Numbered from the stretch's first letter, positions 26,334 through 36,240 are shown. The stretch: DNA of 64,000 nt from Clostridiaceae bacterium (GCA_009911065.1 QXWR01000011.1:1-64000); one strand, 5' to 3'. Notes: generated from the letters alone by a model not told the origin. Numbers and translations are program-made.

Positions 26334-27287
26334 ATGGACACAAAACAAATCGAATATATCCTTAAAATAGCAGAAGAAAACAATATTACCAAAGCTGCGG
26401 AAAAGCTTTTTCTCACTCAGTCTGCTTTGAATCAGCAGCTTTTAAAATTGGAGAAAGAACTGGGTACTCCTCTGTTTCACCGCTCCCGCACCAACTGGCG
26501 CCCTACAAAAGCCGGAGAAGTCTATCTTGAAAACGCCCGCCAGATTTTACGGCTGAAAAAAGATACCTACAGCCAGATTCGGGACATTGCCAACACAAAG
26601 CTTGGCCAGCTATCCATTGGATTTACTCCTGGACGGGGTATTGCCATGTTCACCTCCATTTATCCAAACTTCCATCAGATGTACCCGGAGATCACTGTGG
26701 AACCGGTTGAAAAAAGTGTCCATGAACTACAGCAGATGATCAGTGACGATAACCTGGATATCGCTTTTTTAACCCTGCGTCAGGAAGATCACACCAATGA
26801 CGAGTATATCACTTTAATGACCGAAGAAATTCTTCTGGCCATTCCTGCTGGTCATCCCCTCGGAGCATGGGCCGCGCCAAAAGACGGTCCGCTGACGGTT
26901 ATGGAGTTAAAAAACCTTCAATATGAACCATTTGTCCTTATGGATAAAAACTCCACCATGCGCTCTCTGGCCAATGATATTTTCCAGAAAGCCGGTTTTG
27001 CGCCCAATGTTCTTTTTGAGACCCGCAACAACAACACCGTGCTTTATATGGTCCGGACCAATCTGTGCTGTGGTCTGGTTCCGTCTTACTATGCCAAAGG
27101 AGCGCCGGAAGGAATCGCCTTTTTTCAGCTGCCTTTTCATCCGTCCTGGCAGGTTGCCGCCAGCTACAAACGAAATGCCTATTTAAGCAAAGCTGCCAAA
27201 GCCTTTATTCAAATGGTCAAAGAATACTGGAATCGGAACCCGGCAGACTGTTTGAACCAACTTCTTCCCACTGATTTTATCAGGTAA
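26334..27287 (+). CDS. LysR family regulator facing gudD2-tctBAC
   Basis: A 317-residue protein with winged-helix region NITKAAEKLFLTQSALNQQL and a ligand-binding domain containing LSIGFTPGRGIAMFTSIYP. ATG 26334 follows AAAGGAG. The N-terminus is nearly identical to that of the LysR protein at 29095, with MDTKQIEYILKIAEENNIT shared, so the two are recent paralogs likely reading related operators. Its 3' end overlaps the convergent galactarate dehydratase gene by 8 bases. Confidence 0.9.
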   Translation: MDTKQIEYILKIAEENNITKAAEKLFLTQSALNQQLLKLEKELGTPLFHRSRTNWRPTKAGEVYLENARQILRLKKDTYSQIRDIANTKLGQLSIGFTPGRGIAMFTSIYPNFHQMYPEITVEPVEKSVHELQQMISDDNLDIAFLTLRQEDHTNDEYITLMTEEILLAIPAGHPLGAWAAPKDGPLTVMELKNLQYEPFVLMDKNSTMRSLANDIFQKAGFAPNVLFETRNNNTVLYMVRTNLCCGLVPSYYAKGAPEGIAFFQLPFHPSWQVAASYKRNAYLSKAAKAFIQMVKEYWNRNPADCLNQLLPTDFIR

Positions 27288-28800
27288 TGGGCGCTGGATT
27301 AAAAATGCACATGTCATTGTGAAAACCATGCTTATCGCTGTATGGCTCGGCCTCTCCGCTGGCCACTGCCAGAATAAATTCAAAGATTTCGGTTCCCACC
27401 TCAGCAATGGTCTTCTCACCTGTGGCCACATCCCCGGCAGATATATCAATCAAGTCAAACCAGTGGTCCTTCATCTCATTGCGGCTGCAGACCTTAATCA
27501 CCGGACTGATGTCCAAACCATAAGGAGTTCCCCGGCCGGTCATAAACACCTGCAGCCCGATGCCACTGGCTACCTGACTGGGACCGCACACAATATCGCT
27601 GGCCGGAGTGGCCGCATAAATCAAGCCATGTTTTGTAGGCTTTTCTGCCGGTGAAAGCACCTCCACAATGGGGCTTGTACCGCTTTTGGCAATACTGCCC
27701 ATGGCTTTTTCCACAATGTTAGCCAACCCGCCTTTTTTGTTGCCGGGAGTGGGATTTGCGTCACGCCCCACACCTCCCTGGGCCAGATAATCGTCATACC
27801 ACTTCATTTCCTCTGCCAGCCGGTCACGGGTATGAGCATCGGCACACCGGGCCGCCAGCATATGTACTCCGTCTCTCACCTCTGTCACTTCCGAAAACAT
27901 TACGGTTCCGCCGCCCCGGACAATCATATCTGCCGCATAACCTGCACTGGGATTCGCGGACACGCCAGAAAAAGCATCGCTTCCGCCGCACTGCATTCCC
28001 ACCAGAAGTTCGCTTAAAGGAAGCTCCTGTCTGGTCCGCCGGTTCAGCCTTTGGAGCTTTTTATCTGCCATCTCCAAAATAGCGTTCATCATAGCATCAT
28101 GGCCAGCATAATCCTGAAGGGTCAAAACATTGTCCGAATGAATTTCCTCTGGCAAAAGCACCCGGTCATAGGTAAGCTTTTCACACCCCAGTCCCACCAC
28201 CATGATCTCGCCTCCAAAATTAGGATGGCGGATAACATTGGTAATGGCCCGAATGGGGATCGCTGCCATGGGAGCATTGATTGCCACTCCGCATCCATAA
28301 GGATGGGTTACAGCCACCACCCCATCCACATTGGGGTATTTTGGCAGAAGCTCCTGTTTGATTCGCTCCACTGCCACCTTGAGTACTCCTGCGGCACACT
28401 GAACGGTAGTCACAATTCCCAGAAGATTCCTGGTTCCCCCAGGGCCGTTATCATTTTTATACCCCATCCAAGTCGTTCGGGTAGGCAGCGGCAGTTCATC
28501 AAAGGAAACGATGTTCGTTCCATATTCCATGTTGTCCACAGACGGGCTTTCCGGCAGTTCCAGCATGTGTTCATTAATCCAGTCCCCTTTTTTAATGTCA
28601 TGGATGGCATAACCTAAAACTACCCCGTACCGAATGATCTCTCCTCCTGCTGGTATCTCTTTTAAGGCAACCTTATGAGCCTGGGGAATATCCTGATTGG
28701 CTGTGAGATCTTCCATGATCTTAGTTCCCTTTGGTGTGTCCTGGACCACCACCACCACATTGTCCTGATCTTTGATCTTGACATAGTTTCGTTTTCCCAT
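27280..28800 (-). CDS. garD: Galactarate dehydratase (UxaA/GarD family)
   Basis: A 506-residue protein with an N-terminal SAF domain (VVVVVQDTPKGTKIMEDL onward, about 12-80) and the UxaA/GarD catalytic region (GPGGTRNLLGIVTTVQCAA, GMQCGGSDAFSGVSANP). It converts galactarate into 5-keto-4-deoxyglucarate, joining the glucarate route. The start at 28800 follows AGGAGGAG. Altronate dehydratase is a close relative. The aldarate neighbours favour galactarate, but altronate cannot be excluded. Divergent to its probable LysR regulator. Confidence 0.87.
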   Translation of the reverse strand: MGKRNYVKIKDQDNVVVVVQDTPKGTKIMEDLTANQDIPQAHKVALKEIPAGGEIIRYGVVLGYAIHDIKKGDWINEHMLELPESPSVDNMEYGTNIVSFDELPLPTRTTWMGYKNDNGPGGTRNLLGIVTTVQCAAGVLKVAVERIKQELLPKYPNVDGVVAVTHPYGCGVAINAPMAAIPIRAITNVIRHPNFGGEIMVVGLGCEKLTYDRVLLPEEIHSDNVLTLQDYAGHDAMMNAILEMADKKLQRLNRRTRQELPLSELLVGMQCGGSDAFSGVSANPSAGYAADMIVRGGGTVMFSEVTEVRDGVHMLAARCADAHTRDRLAEEMKWYDDYLAQGGVGRDANPTPGNKKGGLANIVEKAMGSIAKSGTSPIVEVLSPAEKPTKHGLIYAATPASDIVCGPSQVASGIGLQVFMTGRGTPYGLDISPVIKVCSRNEMKDHWFDLIDISAGDVATGEKTIAEVGTEIFEFILAVASGEAEPYSDKHGFHNDMCIFNPAPIT

Positions 28801-28970
28801 ACATCTCCTCCTCGCTTGCTTTTGGAGACGGTTAAAAAACAACAAAAACCGTCCCTTCTTTGGGCCATTTTCCGGCACCGTTTGATGTTGATACCTCTAT
28901 TTTACCTTTATAATCCTCAGATGTAAAATTGATAATAATTAGACAAGTCAAAGTTTTTTTTAGAAAACCA

Positions 28971-28999
28971 TTGGCAGCCCAAATTTTTTGTTTTATAAT
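28971..28999 (+). promoter_or_regulatory. Promoter of the third LysR gene
   Basis: TTGGCA (28971-28976) and TATAAT (28994-28999) are separated by 17 bases, about 95 bases before the ATG. It lies in the divergent region with garD. Confidence 0.6.
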
Positions 29000-29094
29000 C
29001 ATTATCATACACGAAAATCCTAGAATTTGAAACAAAGCAAATCTATTTCCAAAAATTGTCAGTGAAAAGAGAAAGAAATACAGGTAGAATCTTT

Positions 29095-30027
29095 ATGGAC
29101 ACGAAACAGATCGAATATATTCTGAAAATTGCAGAAGAAAACAATATTACCCATGCTGCCGAAAAGCTGCATTTAACTCAGCCTGCCTTAAATCAACAGC
29201 TGCTGCGTTTGGAGCGGGAACTGGGAATCCCTCTTTTTCACCGCTCCCGCACCGACTGGCGTCCTACCAGAGCCGGTGAGATCTATCTGGAAAACGCCCG
29301 AAAAATGCTGCAGATCAAACAGGAAACCTATAAGCAATTAGGAGATCTGGCAGTTCGGCAAAAAGGTACTCTGTCAGTAGCCTTTACTCCCGGACGAGGT
29401 ACCTCCATGTTCTCCCATGTGTACCCTATGTTCCATCAAAAATATCCAGATGTCACGGTAGAGCCTTCCGAGCTGAGTGTCCGCAGGCAGCAACCTCTCA
29501 TCGCCCGTGGAGAACTGGACTTAGGATTTCAGACTCTCTGCGAGGGACAAAGAACCAATGACGAATACATCCTTTTAGCTACAGAAGAACTCTTTCTGGC
29601 AGTGCCAAACGGTCATCCAGTCTGTGAAGAACATGATTATAAACGCCGCCAAAAGCAGAACAAAAACCTGAATTTTCCTGAACTGGACATTCGAAGACTC
29701 AAATATGAGCCGTTTGTCTTAATGTATAAAGAATCCACCATCCGGCAATGGGTGGACCAGCTGTTTGCCCAGGCAGGTTTTCTTCCCAATGTGCTTTTTG
29801 AAACTGCCAGCAACGAAACGATTCTTACCATGATTCGCAGCCGCCTGTGCTGTGGCGTTATTCCGGCTTACTACCTGCAAAAACCAGACGAAAATCTGGT
29901 ATGTTTCTCCCTCCCGGAACATCCGGTATGGGATGTGGCAGCCTCTTACCGAAAGGGTTCTTACCTGTCTAAGGCGGCGCGGTATTTTATTAAACTGGCA
30001 GCAGAATATTGGAACAAAATCCCCTAA
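29095..30027 (+). CDS. LysR family regulator, probably of garD
   Basis: A 310-residue protein with winged helix NITHAAEKLHLTQPALNQQL and a ligand-binding domain with LSVAFTPGRGTSMFSHVYP. Paralog of the regulator at 26334. A charged insert (DYKRRQKQNKNLN, about 181-193) separates the two halves of the ligand domain. The start at 29095 has only a weak AGGT-type ribosome site. Divergent to galactarate dehydratase, and the 3' end overlaps the convergent MATE gene by 4 bases. Confidence 0.9.
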   Translation: MDTKQIEYILKIAEENNITHAAEKLHLTQPALNQQLLRLERELGIPLFHRSRTDWRPTRAGEIYLENARKMLQIKQETYKQLGDLAVRQKGTLSVAFTPGRGTSMFSHVYPMFHQKYPDVTVEPSELSVRRQQPLIARGELDLGFQTLCEGQRTNDEYILLATEELFLAVPNGHPVCEEHDYKRRQKQNKNLNFPELDIRRLKYEPFVLMYKESTIRQWVDQLFAQAGFLPNVLFETASNETILTMIRSRLCCGVIPAYYLQKPDENLVCFSLPEHPVWDVAASYRKGSYLSKAARYFIKLAAEYWNKIP

Positions 30028-31391
30028 ATCCGCTCTCCCTTTTGCAGTTTGCCAAAAATCCATACTAGCATCATCACTGCAGCGATTGCCAACACAAATT
30101 CCGATGTAAACTGAGCATAGGCCAGTCCATAAAGGGGAAACAAGTAATTCAGCACATAAAGGGATGGTATCTCAAGGGCAACTTTCCGTAAAATAGCAAA
30201 CAGAAGCGCTGCTTTTCCCAGCCCAATCGCCTGGAACACGCCTACTGCCAGAAAATCCATGCAAAGGAAAGGAAGCCCCAGACAAAAACCGCGGAGAAAA
30301 CTACTTCCATAGGCAATAATATTCTCATTATTCATAAATGCGCCAATAAGAGATCCAGCCCCCAAATAATACCCCAAGGATACCAATGCAATGAAAGGCA
30401 GAGTAATCTTTGCCACAAACACAAGACTTTCCTTCATTCGCTTTATGTTTCCGCTGGCATAGTTGTAACTGATTAACGGCATAATTCCCTGGGAAAATCC
30501 CAATGCCACCTGCATGGGAACCATATTGATCTTCTGAGTAATTCCCATAGCAGCTACTGCATCTGCTCCATAGGAAGAGGTAAAATTGTTGAGAATCGTC
30601 ATTCCTGTCACATTCAGCAGGTTCTGAATGGATGCCGGGATTCCCACACCGCATATTCCCAATATAATCCCACGCTGCAGACTGAACTTTTTCGGCTGCA
30701 CACAGACAAATGTGGTTTTTCTTCTTACATAAAGCAGCACAAAAAAATAAAGACACGCCACACAGTTGGAAAGGAACGTGGCAAGTCCTGCTCCGGCAGC
30801 TCCCATATTAAATCCCCAGGGTAAAATAAAAATCGGGTCCAGTATAATATTTAGCATACATCCGCTCATGGTTCCCACACTGGCATGAAAAGATGCACCT
30901 TCCGACCTTACCATGTAAGCCATGACCACATTTAAAATCGCCGGAGCTGCGCCGCAGATCACGGTCCACTTAAGATATTCACTGGTAGCTGCCACTGTAG
31001 AAGCATCCGCTCCTAAAAGGGCCAGCAAAGGGCCGCGAAATAGGAAACACAGCAGGGAAAAAACTCCGCCGCTAAGAAGGGAACAGTAAAAACCAAAGGC
31101 AGAGCTGCGCCGCACGGTCTCATAATCCTTACTTCCCAAAGCACGGCTCATCATACTGGAACTTCCCACGCCAAACAAATTATTGACTGCATTAAAAGCC
31201 AAAAGCACAGGACCTGCCAAAGCCACAGCCGCATTCTGCACCGGATCATTGACCATTCCCACAAAGTAAGTGTCCGCCATATTGTAAATCACCATTACCA
31301 GGGAACTTAAAATAGTAGGAATGGCCAATTTCGCCACTGCCCTGGGAATCGGTATCTCCTCAAAAAGAGCTGTATTCTGGTTCTGCTCCAT
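30024..31391 (-). CDS. MATE family efflux transporter
   Basis: A 455-residue protein with about 12 membrane helices in two similar halves. Signature stretches include YNMADTYFVGMVND in helix 2 and GVGIPASIQNLLNVTG at the start of the second half. MATE proteins export organic cations or metabolites with Na+ or H+. The start at 31391 follows CAGGAGGA. Last gene of the unit that begins with the PrpR-like regulator, separated from the DUF296 gene by about 155 bases, so it may be transcribed separately. Confidence 0.9.
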   Translation of the reverse strand: MEQNQNTALFEEIPIPRAVAKLAIPTILSSLVMVIYNMADTYFVGMVNDPVQNAAVALAGPVLLAFNAVNNLFGVGSSSMMSRALGSKDYETVRRSSAFGFYCSLLSGGVFSLLCFLFRGPLLALLGADASTVAATSEYLKWTVICGAAPAILNVVMAYMVRSEGASFHASVGTMSGCMLNIILDPIFILPWGFNMGAAGAGLATFLSNCVACLYFFVLLYVRRKTTFVCVQPKKFSLQRGIILGICGVGIPASIQNLLNVTGMTILNNFTSSYGADAVAAMGITQKINMVPMQVALGFSQGIMPLISYNYASGNIKRMKESLVFVAKITLPFIALVSLGYYLGAGSLIGAFMNNENIIAYGSSFLRGFCLGLPFLCMDFLAVGVFQAIGLGKAALLFAILRKVALEIPSLYVLNYLFPLYGLAYAQFTSEFVLAIAAVMMLVWIFGKLQKGERI

Positions 31392-31546
31392 AAATTTATC
31401 CTCCTGTTCATAGAGTAATAAAATTGATTCTATCACGTTATTCTCTATAAAACAAGACATTTCAAAAAGATGAACAGACAGGGCAAAACTGTCAGCTTGG
31501 CCCGCCTGTTCCTCTTAAATTTCTCTATAAGTTCATGGACAAAATA

Positions 31547-31966
31547 TCAAAACCGATACAAATTCAGCCCGATTTCCTCGTCCATTCTTCGCTCTATGGT
31601 TCCCTCAAGCTTGGTCACGGTGATCTCTGCCGTTGCTGACACATAACAGGCATTCATATGTCCACCCATAATCCGCATCTCCTCATCACATAGATTTACA
31701 TGAAAATGCAGATACATTTCTCCTTCCTTGGTGGAAATATTTCCGGTCAGGGATGTAATCTCCATAGGCCCAACCAGTTCATTTTTCTTATACACTTTAT
31801 GCACTGTGTCAAAGAGTCCTACTACCGCCCGGTTTGCCGCCCCCAGTCCCACGGCAGAACCAGCACCAATCCCTTCTTTCTCGCACAGCTCCCGGATTTT
31901 TTCCAGAATCTCCTCCCCTGGATCTACCCGCATAACAAAATGGTTTCCCAACTGTTTATATTCCAT
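31547..31966 (-). CDS. PPC/DUF296 domain protein
   Basis: A 139-residue protein matching the single-domain bacterial PPC (DUF296) fold, which trims metal-binding histidines into the motif LHFHVNL (about 85-91) and GGHM (about 100-103). Bacterial members form trimers and are of uncertain function, while plant homologs bind AT-rich DNA. It lies between the AEC transporter and the MATE gene, 13 bases after the former, so it is in the aldarate operon. A role as a metabolite- or metal-binding accessory is inferred only from position. Confidence 0.8.
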   Translation of the reverse strand: MEYKQLGNHFVMRVDPGEEILEKIRELCEKEGIGAGSAVGLGAANRAVVGLFDTVHKVYKKNELVGPMEITSLTGNISTKEGEMYLHFHVNLCDEEMRIMGGHMNACYVSATAEITVTKLEGTIERRMDEEIGLNLYRF

Positions 31967-31979
31967 CTTAATCTCCTTT

Positions 31980-32888
31980 TTACAATACCAAACACCACAA
32001 AGGCACAGTCACCAATGTCATCAATGTGGAAAATACCACGCATTTTGTGGCAAATACCACATCTCCCTGATACTTGTTGGCAAGAATTGCTGTGGTGCTT
32101 CCTGCCGGCATGGCCGCCAAAAGCACAGATACCCCGGTAATCAGCCGGTCTATCCCAAAAAGACGACATCCCACAAACGCAATCCCCGGAATCACGGCCA
32201 GACGGACAAAGGTATAGCGAAGCACTGGTTTGCTTACCATACCAGCCAGCTCCATATCTGCAAAAATTGTCCCAATCAAAATCATGGAAAGAGGCGTTGT
32301 ACAAGCCCCCACCGTCTGTATGGTCATACCCAAAAATTCTGGAAGAGGAAGCTGGCCAATCATCAGAACCAGTCCTATATACACAGCCACAATACATGGG
32401 TGAGTAACCACCTTTTTGACCACCTCTCTGGTGCTGCTGCTTTCTGTAAAACAGGCAATCCCCGCAGACCACATGACAATCCGAAGAGGCACCAGATAAA
32501 TGGAAGCATACATCAGCCCTTGCGCTCCAAATACCCCCTCTGCAATGGGATTTCCCATAAATCCTGCATTGGAAACCAATGTGGCATATTGAAACACTTT
32601 TTTCCTTCCAGGCTCTTCTTTATTATATAAGGTCCGGCTTAATCCCATGCACAAGAACTGAATCAACACAGAAACCATCAAGATGACAAATGCGCTTTTC
32701 AAAATTTCCATATTAAATTCCATACGGAAAGAATGAATAATATTACAGGGAAGGACTAAATAAAGAATCAAATCCGTCAAAATATCTTTTGCTGTTTCCG
32801 GAAGAATCTTTTTCTTCCGAAGTACGGCTCCCACCACCAACAGAAGAAACAATTCTCCCTGTAGATTCAGCAAACTGGAAAGTTCCAT
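31980..32888 (-). CDS. AEC family (auxin efflux carrier-type) transporter
   Basis: A 302-residue protein with about 10 membrane helices. Conserved motifs include VLPCNIIHSF near the N-terminus, SNAGFMGNPIAEGVFG, and LAAMPAGSTTAILANKY near the end. Bacterial AEC carriers move organic acids such as malate or malonate. In this operon, after glycerate kinase, it may move a pathway acid such as glycerate, tartronate or an aldarate. The direction of transport is unknown. Confidence 0.87.
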   Translation of the reverse strand: MELSSLLNLQGELFLLLVVGAVLRKKKILPETAKDILTDLILYLVLPCNIIHSFRMEFNMEILKSAFVILMVSVLIQFLCMGLSRTLYNKEEPGRKKVFQYATLVSNAGFMGNPIAEGVFGAQGLMYASIYLVPLRIVMWSAGIACFTESSSTREVVKKVVTHPCIVAVYIGLVLMIGQLPLPEFLGMTIQTVGACTTPLSMILIGTIFADMELAGMVSKPVLRYTFVRLAVIPGIAFVGCRLFGIDRLITGVSVLLAAMPAGSTTAILANKYQGDVVFATKCVVFSTLMTLVTVPLWCLVL

Positions 32889-32928
32889 GATTATTATCCT
32901 CCCTGTAGAAAATGGGTTTATTTTATTG

Positions 32929-34071
32929 TTACCGCTTCATCTCCATGCCTACCTGTATCATCCGAAACAAGCGGTCCGCACCATTGGCATACAATTCCTC
33001 CGCCCGCTTTAGCGCCTCTTCTATCTCCATGGCTCCGTTAATGGTTGGAAGAATACTCTTAACGCCAAACTCATAAATCTTGTCTGCACCGTCCCCCATG
33101 CCGCCTACAATGGCCACTGCAGGCACCCCTTTCTTTTTGCACCGCATACCGATTCCACTGGGAACCTTGCCAAAAGCTGACTGCCAGTCAATCCGCCCTT
33201 CCCCGGTCACGACCAGGTCTGTCCCCTCCAAAAGCTGGTCAAACTCAATCAAATCCAGAACCGTCTCAATACCGGATTTTAACTCTGCATGAAGGAATAC
33301 ACAAAGAGCCGCTCCCAGTCCTCCTGCTGCCCCTGCTCCTGGAATCTTGTCCACATCCATGCCAAGCTTTTCCCCAATCACCTGAGCATATTGCTTCATT
33401 CCAGCTTCCAACTTATGCAAAATCTCCTCTGTGCCGCCTTTTTGCTTGCCAAATGTATAGGTAGCCCCATCTGGCCCTGTAAGAGGATTGTTCACATCAC
33501 ACATTACCGTAATCCGGGCTTTCGCCACAGCTGGGTGAATCCCTGACAAATCAATGTCTCTCACCTTTTCCAAATCTGCGCCTGTCCCTGCCAGGTCATT
33601 TCCCTCCTCATCCAGAAAACGGATTCCCAGCGCCCGCATGGCTCCCATGCCTCCATCATTGGTAGCGCTGCCGCCAATCGCGATGGAAAGATTGGTATAA
33701 CCGGCATCCAAAGCATCTTTAATCAACTCACCAGTACCGTAAGTAGTCGTATAAAGAGGATTTCTCTTCTCGGTCGGAACCATTGGCAGACCAGAAGCAG
33801 CCGCCATCTCAATGATCGCTGAATCTCCATGAAATATTCCATAAGAAGCTTCCCGGTTCTCCATCAAAGGTCCGTGAACTGGCACGGATTTTATCTCTCC
33901 CTTTGTCACGGCAATCACTGCATCTACGGTGCCTTCTCCTCCGTCTGCAATGGGTACTCCCAGGGTCTCACAGCCTGGAAAAATGCGGTTGGCAGAATCC
34001 GTCAGCAGACGAATGATCTGCTCTGAGGACAAAGTTCCCTTAAACGAATCCGAAGCAAATAAAAATTTCAT
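32929..34071 (-). CDS. garK: Glycerate 2-kinase (GarK/GlxK type)
   Basis: A 380-residue protein of the glycerate kinase type 1 family. Recognisable stretches are FASDSFKGTLSSEQI at the start, GVPIADGGEGTVDA, AIGGSATNDGGMGAMRALG and VVTGEGRIDWQSAFGK. It phosphorylates D-glycerate to 2-phosphoglycerate, feeding glycolysis. In the operon it follows the lyase and the semialdehyde reductase, completing the GarR-GarK branch. Confidence 0.94.
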   Translation of the reverse strand: MKFLFASDSFKGTLSSEQIIRLLTDSANRIFPGCETLGVPIADGGEGTVDAVIAVTKGEIKSVPVHGPLMENREASYGIFHGDSAIIEMAAASGLPMVPTEKRNPLYTTTYGTGELIKDALDAGYTNLSIAIGGSATNDGGMGAMRALGIRFLDEEGNDLAGTGADLEKVRDIDLSGIHPAVAKARITVMCDVNNPLTGPDGATYTFGKQKGGTEEILHKLEAGMKQYAQVIGEKLGMDVDKIPGAGAAGGLGAALCVFLHAELKSGIETVLDLIEFDQLLEGTDLVVTGEGRIDWQSAFGKVPSGIGMRCKKKGVPAVAIVGGMGDGADKIYEFGVKSILPTINGAMEIEEALKRAEELYANGADRLFRMIQVGMEMKR

Positions 34072-34105
34072 ACCTTCCTCCTTATACCTATGAACATTAT
34101 ACGCA

Positions 34106-34142
34106 ATAAGCCGGCAAATGTCCAGAAGGAATGCCGGCTTAT
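34106..34142 (-). other. Hairpin between the DapA-family gene and garK
   Basis: ATAAGCCGGCA (34106-34116) pairs perfectly with TGCCGGCTTAT (34132-34142). The U-tract is short, so it may be a partial terminator or processing site that sets garK expression. Confidence 0.5.
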
Positions 34143-34176
34143 ATTATGGTAGTAAAAGTAGCTTGTTACAATCTAT

Positions 34177-35079
34177 TTATTCGATCAGTCCAGCCTTTTT
34201 CATCTCACTCTTAATCTTGTCAAGCACTGGACCTTCTGGTGTAGCCAAATTGGGGGTGTATGGAACACCAATGTCCCGCCCTCGAAGATTTGCCATATCT
34301 TTTGCCGCCACCGGGAAGCTGGCTCCGTCCATGGACAGACGCACCGGGTTCAGCTTAAACTGGGCTTCTAAAGAGCCTTTCCAATCACCTGCTACAAACT
34401 TGTTGTAAACATCTGTAATCAGCTCCGGCATAAAATTAGCTGCCGTGCAGACGCCGCCCACCGCTCCATGACACATGGAAGCATATAACAATGTATCCTT
34501 TCCTCCAAACACCTTAAAATTCACATCTCTGGTTCTTCGGATAAATTCAGCAGTCTGGGTAATATCGCCGCTGGTATCCTTCATTCCCACAATGTTGGCT
34601 ACCTCATGGGCAAGACGCTCTACCAGATTGCCGGACATGGTATATCCCACCCGTCCCGGATTGTTATAAAGCAGCACTGGCATATCGGGAACACAATCCG
34701 CAACGGTTTTAAAATGCAGATAAAGCTCAGTCTCAGTAGGCTTTAAAAACATAGGCTGAAGAATGGAAATTCCAGCTGCCCCATTTGCTTTTGCCATCTT
34801 TGCCAGACGAACACATTTTTTGGTGCTGATGGCTCCAATGCCAAAATATACAGGAACCCGGCCAGCCGCCTGATCGACCATAATTTTTAAGCCCCGCTCC
34901 ATCTCATCTTCTTCTACCACATAAAATTCGCCGTTGCTTCCAAATGCCAGGATTCCAAGAACCCCGCCTTCGATTACATAATCCACCTGCTCCCGCAGCT
35001 TCTTCTCATCAATCTGCTCGTCGGCGTCAATTGGAGTCAGAATCGGAACGACGACACCTTTGATAAAATCCGTATTCAT
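34177..35079 (-). CDS. DapA-family class I lyase, probable 5-keto-4-deoxyglucarate aldolase
   Basis: A 300-residue (beta/alpha)8 barrel of the DHDPS/N-acetylneuraminate lyase family. The Schiff-base lysine is in VGMKDTSGD (K167), the tyrosine in LLYNNPGRVG (Y138), and the carboxylate-binding loop is GSNGE (47-51). The family includes both 5-keto-4-deoxyglucarate dehydratase and several pyruvate-releasing aldolases. As garR and garK flank it and no HpcH/GarL aldolase is present, a retro-aldol split to pyruvate and tartronate semialdehyde is the coherent reading. Lysine synthesis (DapA) is unlikely here. The exact reaction is inference. Confidence 0.72.
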   Translation of the reverse strand: MNTDFIKGVVVPILTPIDADEQIDEKKLREQVDYVIEGGVLGILAFGSNGEFYVVEEDEMERGLKIMVDQAAGRVPVYFGIGAISTKKCVRLAKMAKANGAAGISILQPMFLKPTETELYLHFKTVADCVPDMPVLLYNNPGRVGYTMSGNLVERLAHEVANIVGMKDTSGDITQTAEFIRRTRDVNFKVFGGKDTLLYASMCHGAVGGVCTAANFMPELITDVYNKFVAGDWKGSLEAQFKLNPVRLSMDGASFPVAAKDMANLRGRDIGVPYTPNLATPEGPVLDKIKSEMKKAGLIE

Positions 35080-35118
35080 ACCTGTCTCCTTCCTTTGGAT
35101 GGTCTTACACCATCCTTT

Positions 35119-36003
35119 TTATGACTCCACTGTTGTGTTGGCAATCTTCTCATAATACTTTACAATGCTTGAGTGATCCTCTTTCTCATATCCATCTGCC
35201 TTTAATCCCTGCATAATCTCCATCAGCTGGCCGGTCAGCGGTACAGGAGAACTGATGGCATGAGCCGCGTTCAGGGCATTATTCAAATCTTTAATGTGCA
35301 GCTCAATACGGAATCCTGGCTTAAAGTTTCTGTCCAGAATCATAGGAGCCTTGGCATCCATCACTGTCGAGCCTGCCAGACCACCCCGGATTGCCTTATA
35401 CACAAGCTCTGGGTCTGTTCCCGCTTTCTTGGCAAACGTCAGCGCCTCTGAGACAGCAGCAATATTCACAGCAACCACAATCTGGTTAGCCAGCTTGGCC
35501 ACATTTCCAGAACCCAGTTCACCCACATACACCACAGAGCCAGCCATCACCATCAACATATCATAATACTTGTCAAACAAATCCTTCTTTCCGCCCACCA
35601 TCACAGACAAAGTTCCGTCAATGGCCTTAGGCTCTCCGCCAGAAACCGGCGCATCCAGCATCTCAATCCCGTACTTGGCCGCCTCTTCTCCGATTGCCTT
35701 GCTCTCAGTTGGGTCAATGGAACTCATATCAATCAGAACCAGTCCCGGTTTAGCGCCTTCTGCAACGCCATCTTTGCCCAGCACTGCACTTCTTACATGA
35801 GGAGAATTGGGAACCATGGTGATCACCACTTCCACTTGGGAAGCCACCTCTTTGCCATTCGCAGCAGACACAGCTCCGCAAGACACCAGATCCTCCACTG
35901 CATCCGTATTAAAATCAAATACCACAACCTCATGGCCTGCCTTCACCAAATTCTTAGCCATCGGCCGCCCCATAATTCCCAAACCAATAAATCCAACCTT
36001 CAT
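35119..36003 (-). CDS. garR: 2-hydroxy-3-oxopropionate (tartronate semialdehyde) reductase
   Basis: A 294-residue beta-hydroxyacid dehydrogenase. It has an N-terminal NAD(P) loop GFIGLGIMGRPMAKNL, the substrate loop DAPVSGGEPKA (117-127), the catalytic lysine K170 in GSGNVAKLANQ and a C-terminal helical domain. ATG 36003 gives the family's usual length; in-frame upstream codons lack a ribosome site. It reduces tartronate semialdehyde to D-glycerate for GarK. Related 3-hydroxyisobutyrate dehydrogenases are the alternative, but the neighbours settle the call. Confidence 0.9.
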   Translation of the reverse strand: MKVGFIGLGIMGRPMAKNLVKAGHEVVVFDFNTDAVEDLVSCGAVSAANGKEVASQVEVVITMVPNSPHVRSAVLGKDGVAEGAKPGLVLIDMSSIDPTESKAIGEEAAKYGIEMLDAPVSGGEPKAIDGTLSVMVGGKKDLFDKYYDMLMVMAGSVVYVGELGSGNVAKLANQIVVAVNIAAVSEALTFAKKAGTDPELVYKAIRGGLAGSTVMDAKAPMILDRNFKPGFRIELHIKDLNNALNAAHAISSPVPLTGQLMEIMQGLKADGYEKEDHSSIVKYYEKIANTTVES

Positions 36004-36240
36004 TCTGTTTCCCTCGCCTTTCATTAAATTTGACCCGACAGCTCTTCCCAAAAGCGCCATCCCTCGCACTTTCCAAGAACAACCGTCAAACCTTACTTAT
36101 GATGGCATTATAAAAAAAAATCCCTTTTATGACAACACAAAAACTCCACAAAATCAACCAACAATCCCATACACATGTCATAATATTTCAAAATTATTTC
36201 AGATTACATTCAAAATTATTTCAAAATTGATTCAACTCTC

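Noticed and set aside
34177..35079. Lysine-pathway DapA (dihydrodipicolinate synthase)
   Set aside because: Flanked by garR and garK with no lysine genes, and the carboxylate loop is GSNGE rather than the usual GTTGE; an aldarate lyase role fits better.
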